The position numbers were made by a program, and so were the translations under genes. From positions 1 through 6,405 of the forward strand of contig JAFYMZ010000182.1 in NCBI GenBank assembly GCA_017548175.1: a stretch of DNA of 6,405 bases, read 5' to 3'. Of the stretch, positions 5,406 through 6,405 are shown piece by piece. Source of the DNA: Clostridia bacterium (GTDB lineage: Bacteria > Bacillota_A > Clostridia > Oscillospirales > Butyricicoccaceae). The notes under the pieces were generated by a model. The model was not told where the DNA came from. It searched no databases and was given only the letters and a program-made list of their open reading frames with translations. Numbering within the stretch: position 1 is the stretch's first letter; every line of letters begins with the position of its first letter.

Positions 5406-5414
5406 GCATCTCTG

Positions 5415-6044
5415 TTACAGTTGAAATACGGCTTCGGCCAAGGCCATAGTTTCCTCAACGGTGCGGTTTTCATCCCGCAGGATCACGGGGAAGCCGGCGT
5501 GCAGGAACTTGTTGTAGTTCTCGACGGAGTTGATGCGCTTTAAGCACTCCCGGAAGTTTTCCAGCGCGGCCTGAGGGTCGGCTTCCTCCATCATCAGGCG
5601 GTAGAGGAACTGCTTTTCCCGGTCGGGGCGCTCGAAGAACCGGCGCACGGAGATGTCGGGGTCGGCCAGCATCACCAGCACGTGATGGTCCCCGGCCACT
5701 TCGCGTAGCGTCTCGATGGAGATATTGGTGTCCACGAACACCGGCTTACCGTCGGTCTGCAGCTCACTGAGCATCTGCAGTTCCACGATCTCGCACTCTT
5801 TGGAGGTGCGGGTGATCCAAGCCTCGTACTCGTCGGGGGTGCGACGGATGAAATCGTGCCAATCCTCCAGATCGCGGGTGTAGGTCAGGCCGGGGAACTG
5901 CGCTTTGTCCAGTTCATCCAGCCGGGCATTGTGATAATTTTCTTCACAGGCGATGCCGCCGTGCTTTTCGGCCAGCCGCTTTACCATAGTGGACTTGCCG
6001 GCATAGGCGGTGCCGATGATGAAATACATATTTTCAAGTTTCAT
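5415..6044 (-). CDS. P-loop NTPase / kinase-like protein of unknown substrate
   Basis: A 209-residue soluble protein with a Walker A motif GTAYAGKST (11-19) right after the first strand (MYFIIG), and a Walker B-like strand ending in acid, KPVFVDTN (100-107). A further strand, HVLVMLADPD (121-130), leads into an Arg-rich stretch, ISVRRFFERPDREKQ (131-145), that could be a lid closing over the phosphates. The size and layout suit the small nucleoside/shikimate-kinase-like group of AAA-type P-loop proteins better than a AAA+ motor. The start at 6044 has GAGGA 9 bases upstream, overlapping the end region of the preceding gene. It follows the PF06695 membrane-protein gene by 15 bases on the same strand, so the two are almost surely co-transcribed. 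Substrate and pathway are unknown. Confidence 0.72.
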   Translation of the reverse strand: MKLENMYFIIGTAYAGKSTMVKRLAEKHGGIACEENYHNARLDELDKAQFPGLTYTRDLEDWHDFIRRTPDEYEAWITRTSKECEIVELQMLSELQTDGKPVFVDTNISIETLREVAGDHHVLVMLADPDISVRRFFERPDREKQFLYRLMMEEADPQAALENFRECLKRINSVENYNKFLHAGFPVILRDENRTVEETMALAEAVFQL

Positions 6045-6059
6045 ATGCAGAGTTCCTCT

Positions 6060-6405
6060 TTATGCAAACACGGCGATGAGCCCCATACTGGCCAGCGTGA
6101 CGATGGCGCCGGCAATGAGCACGCCCAAAAGGATGACGGGCAGCGCGTGGCGGATGCGCATTTCCAGCATTGCGGCCACCAAGGTGCCCGTCCACGCGCC
6201 GGTGCCCGGCAGCGGAATGGCCACCAGAATGCACAGGCCCAGCAGCTCGTATTTTTCCACCAGTTTGGCATTTTTCGCAGCCTTTTCTTCCATCTTGCTT
6301 ACCAAGCGCTCGAAGCGGTGGCTGATTTTTCGCAGCCAGGAAAAGGCCCAGCGGACGCCCAGCATAATAAAGGGGGTGGGCAGCATATTACCGATGACGC
6401 AGATC
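6060..6405 (-). CDS. COG2426/PF06695 'small multidrug export' family membrane protein, 5' end outside the window
   Basis: An integral membrane protein cut by the right edge. The frame stays open upstream of the methionine at 6386 (reading ...ICVIGN before MLPTPF), so that methionine is internal and the real start lies beyond the window. About 114 codons are visible. The conserved IGNMLPTPFIM start of this part, a charged amphipathic stretch (about 19-46 after that Met), the signature VAIPLPGTGAWTGTLVAA (55-72) and a last hydrophobic helix (about 82-107) match this family. The family name suggests drug export, but experimental support for that role is thin. It is first in a unit with the P-loop protein. 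Its promoter is not in the window. Confidence 0.86.
   Translation of the reverse strand, partial: ICVIGNMLPTPFIMLGVRWAFSWLRKISHRFERLVSKMEEKAAKNAKLVEKYELLGLCILVAIPLPGTGAWTGTLVAAMLEMRIRHALPVILLGVLIAGAIVTLASMGLIAVFA

Noticed and set aside
4055..5473. 472-codon open frame antisense to the carboxypeptidase gene
   Set aside because: It crosses the strong bidirectional terminator and is His/Gln/Gly/Val-rich, the usual product of reading a GC-rich gene backwards. The sense gene has all S11 motifs.
1..6405. CRISPR arrays, insertion sequences, tRNA/rRNA genes, phage or toxin-antitoxin modules
   Set aside because: No spaced repeats, terminal inverted repeats, transposase motifs, cloverleaf-like segments or integrase sequences were seen on either strand. 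Genes are densely packed with short ordinary intergenic gaps.

Overview
The window is about 6.4 kb of ordinary-looking chromosome from what is most likely a gut-type clostridium (Firmicutes/Bacillota, perhaps Oscillospiraceae such as Faecalibacterium, Gemmiger or Subdoligranulum). This placement is inference. It rests on the high-50s %GC look, strong AGGAGG-type ribosome binding sites, sigma-A-type promoters, a Firmicute-style lipoprotein, a ComEA-like protein with an N-terminal anchor, and a DacF-type D,D-carboxypeptidase. I see no mobile elements, CRISPR arrays, rRNA or tRNA genes.

Layout from left to right. (1) A minus-strand two-gene unit: an RsiV/PdaC-like (DUF3298-type) lipoprotein at 1294-2232, then peptidase T (pepT, 46-1269), ending in a hairpin terminator at 1-29. 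(2) A second minus-strand unit: a class I glutamine amidotransferase-like hydrolase of the peptidase C26 family (2702-3427), whose 3' end overlaps a stand-alone Smr-domain protein (2359-2715). It ends in a strong terminator at 2305-2340. The promoter of unit 1 is built into that terminator, with its -35 box in the hairpin loop. (3) A short membrane-anchored ComEA-like helix-hairpin-helix protein (3519-3893, minus strand), divergent from (4) a D-alanyl-D-alanine carboxypeptidase (4040-5350, plus strand). The predicted promoters of these two face each other and overlap in the 128-146 bp between the genes. (5) A convergent minus-strand unit: a membrane protein of the COG2426/PF06695 'small multidrug export' family, cut by the right edge (6060-6405), followed by a P-loop NTPase/kinase-like protein (5415-6044). 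This unit and the carboxypeptidase gene share a bidirectional terminator at 5367-5405.

Functionally the window mixes cell-envelope maintenance (carboxypeptidase, lipoprotein, membrane protein), peptide and gamma-glutamyl compound catabolism (PepT, C26 hydrolase) and nucleic-acid-related proteins (ComEA-like, Smr). I found no convincing new multi-gene system. The points most worth a second look are the compact regulatory arrangements (promoter inside a terminator, face-to-face promoters, a spaced direct repeat around a -10 box), the RsiV-like domain carried on a lipoprotein, the stripped-down ComEA, and the very basic cytoplasmic tail of the carboxypeptidase.
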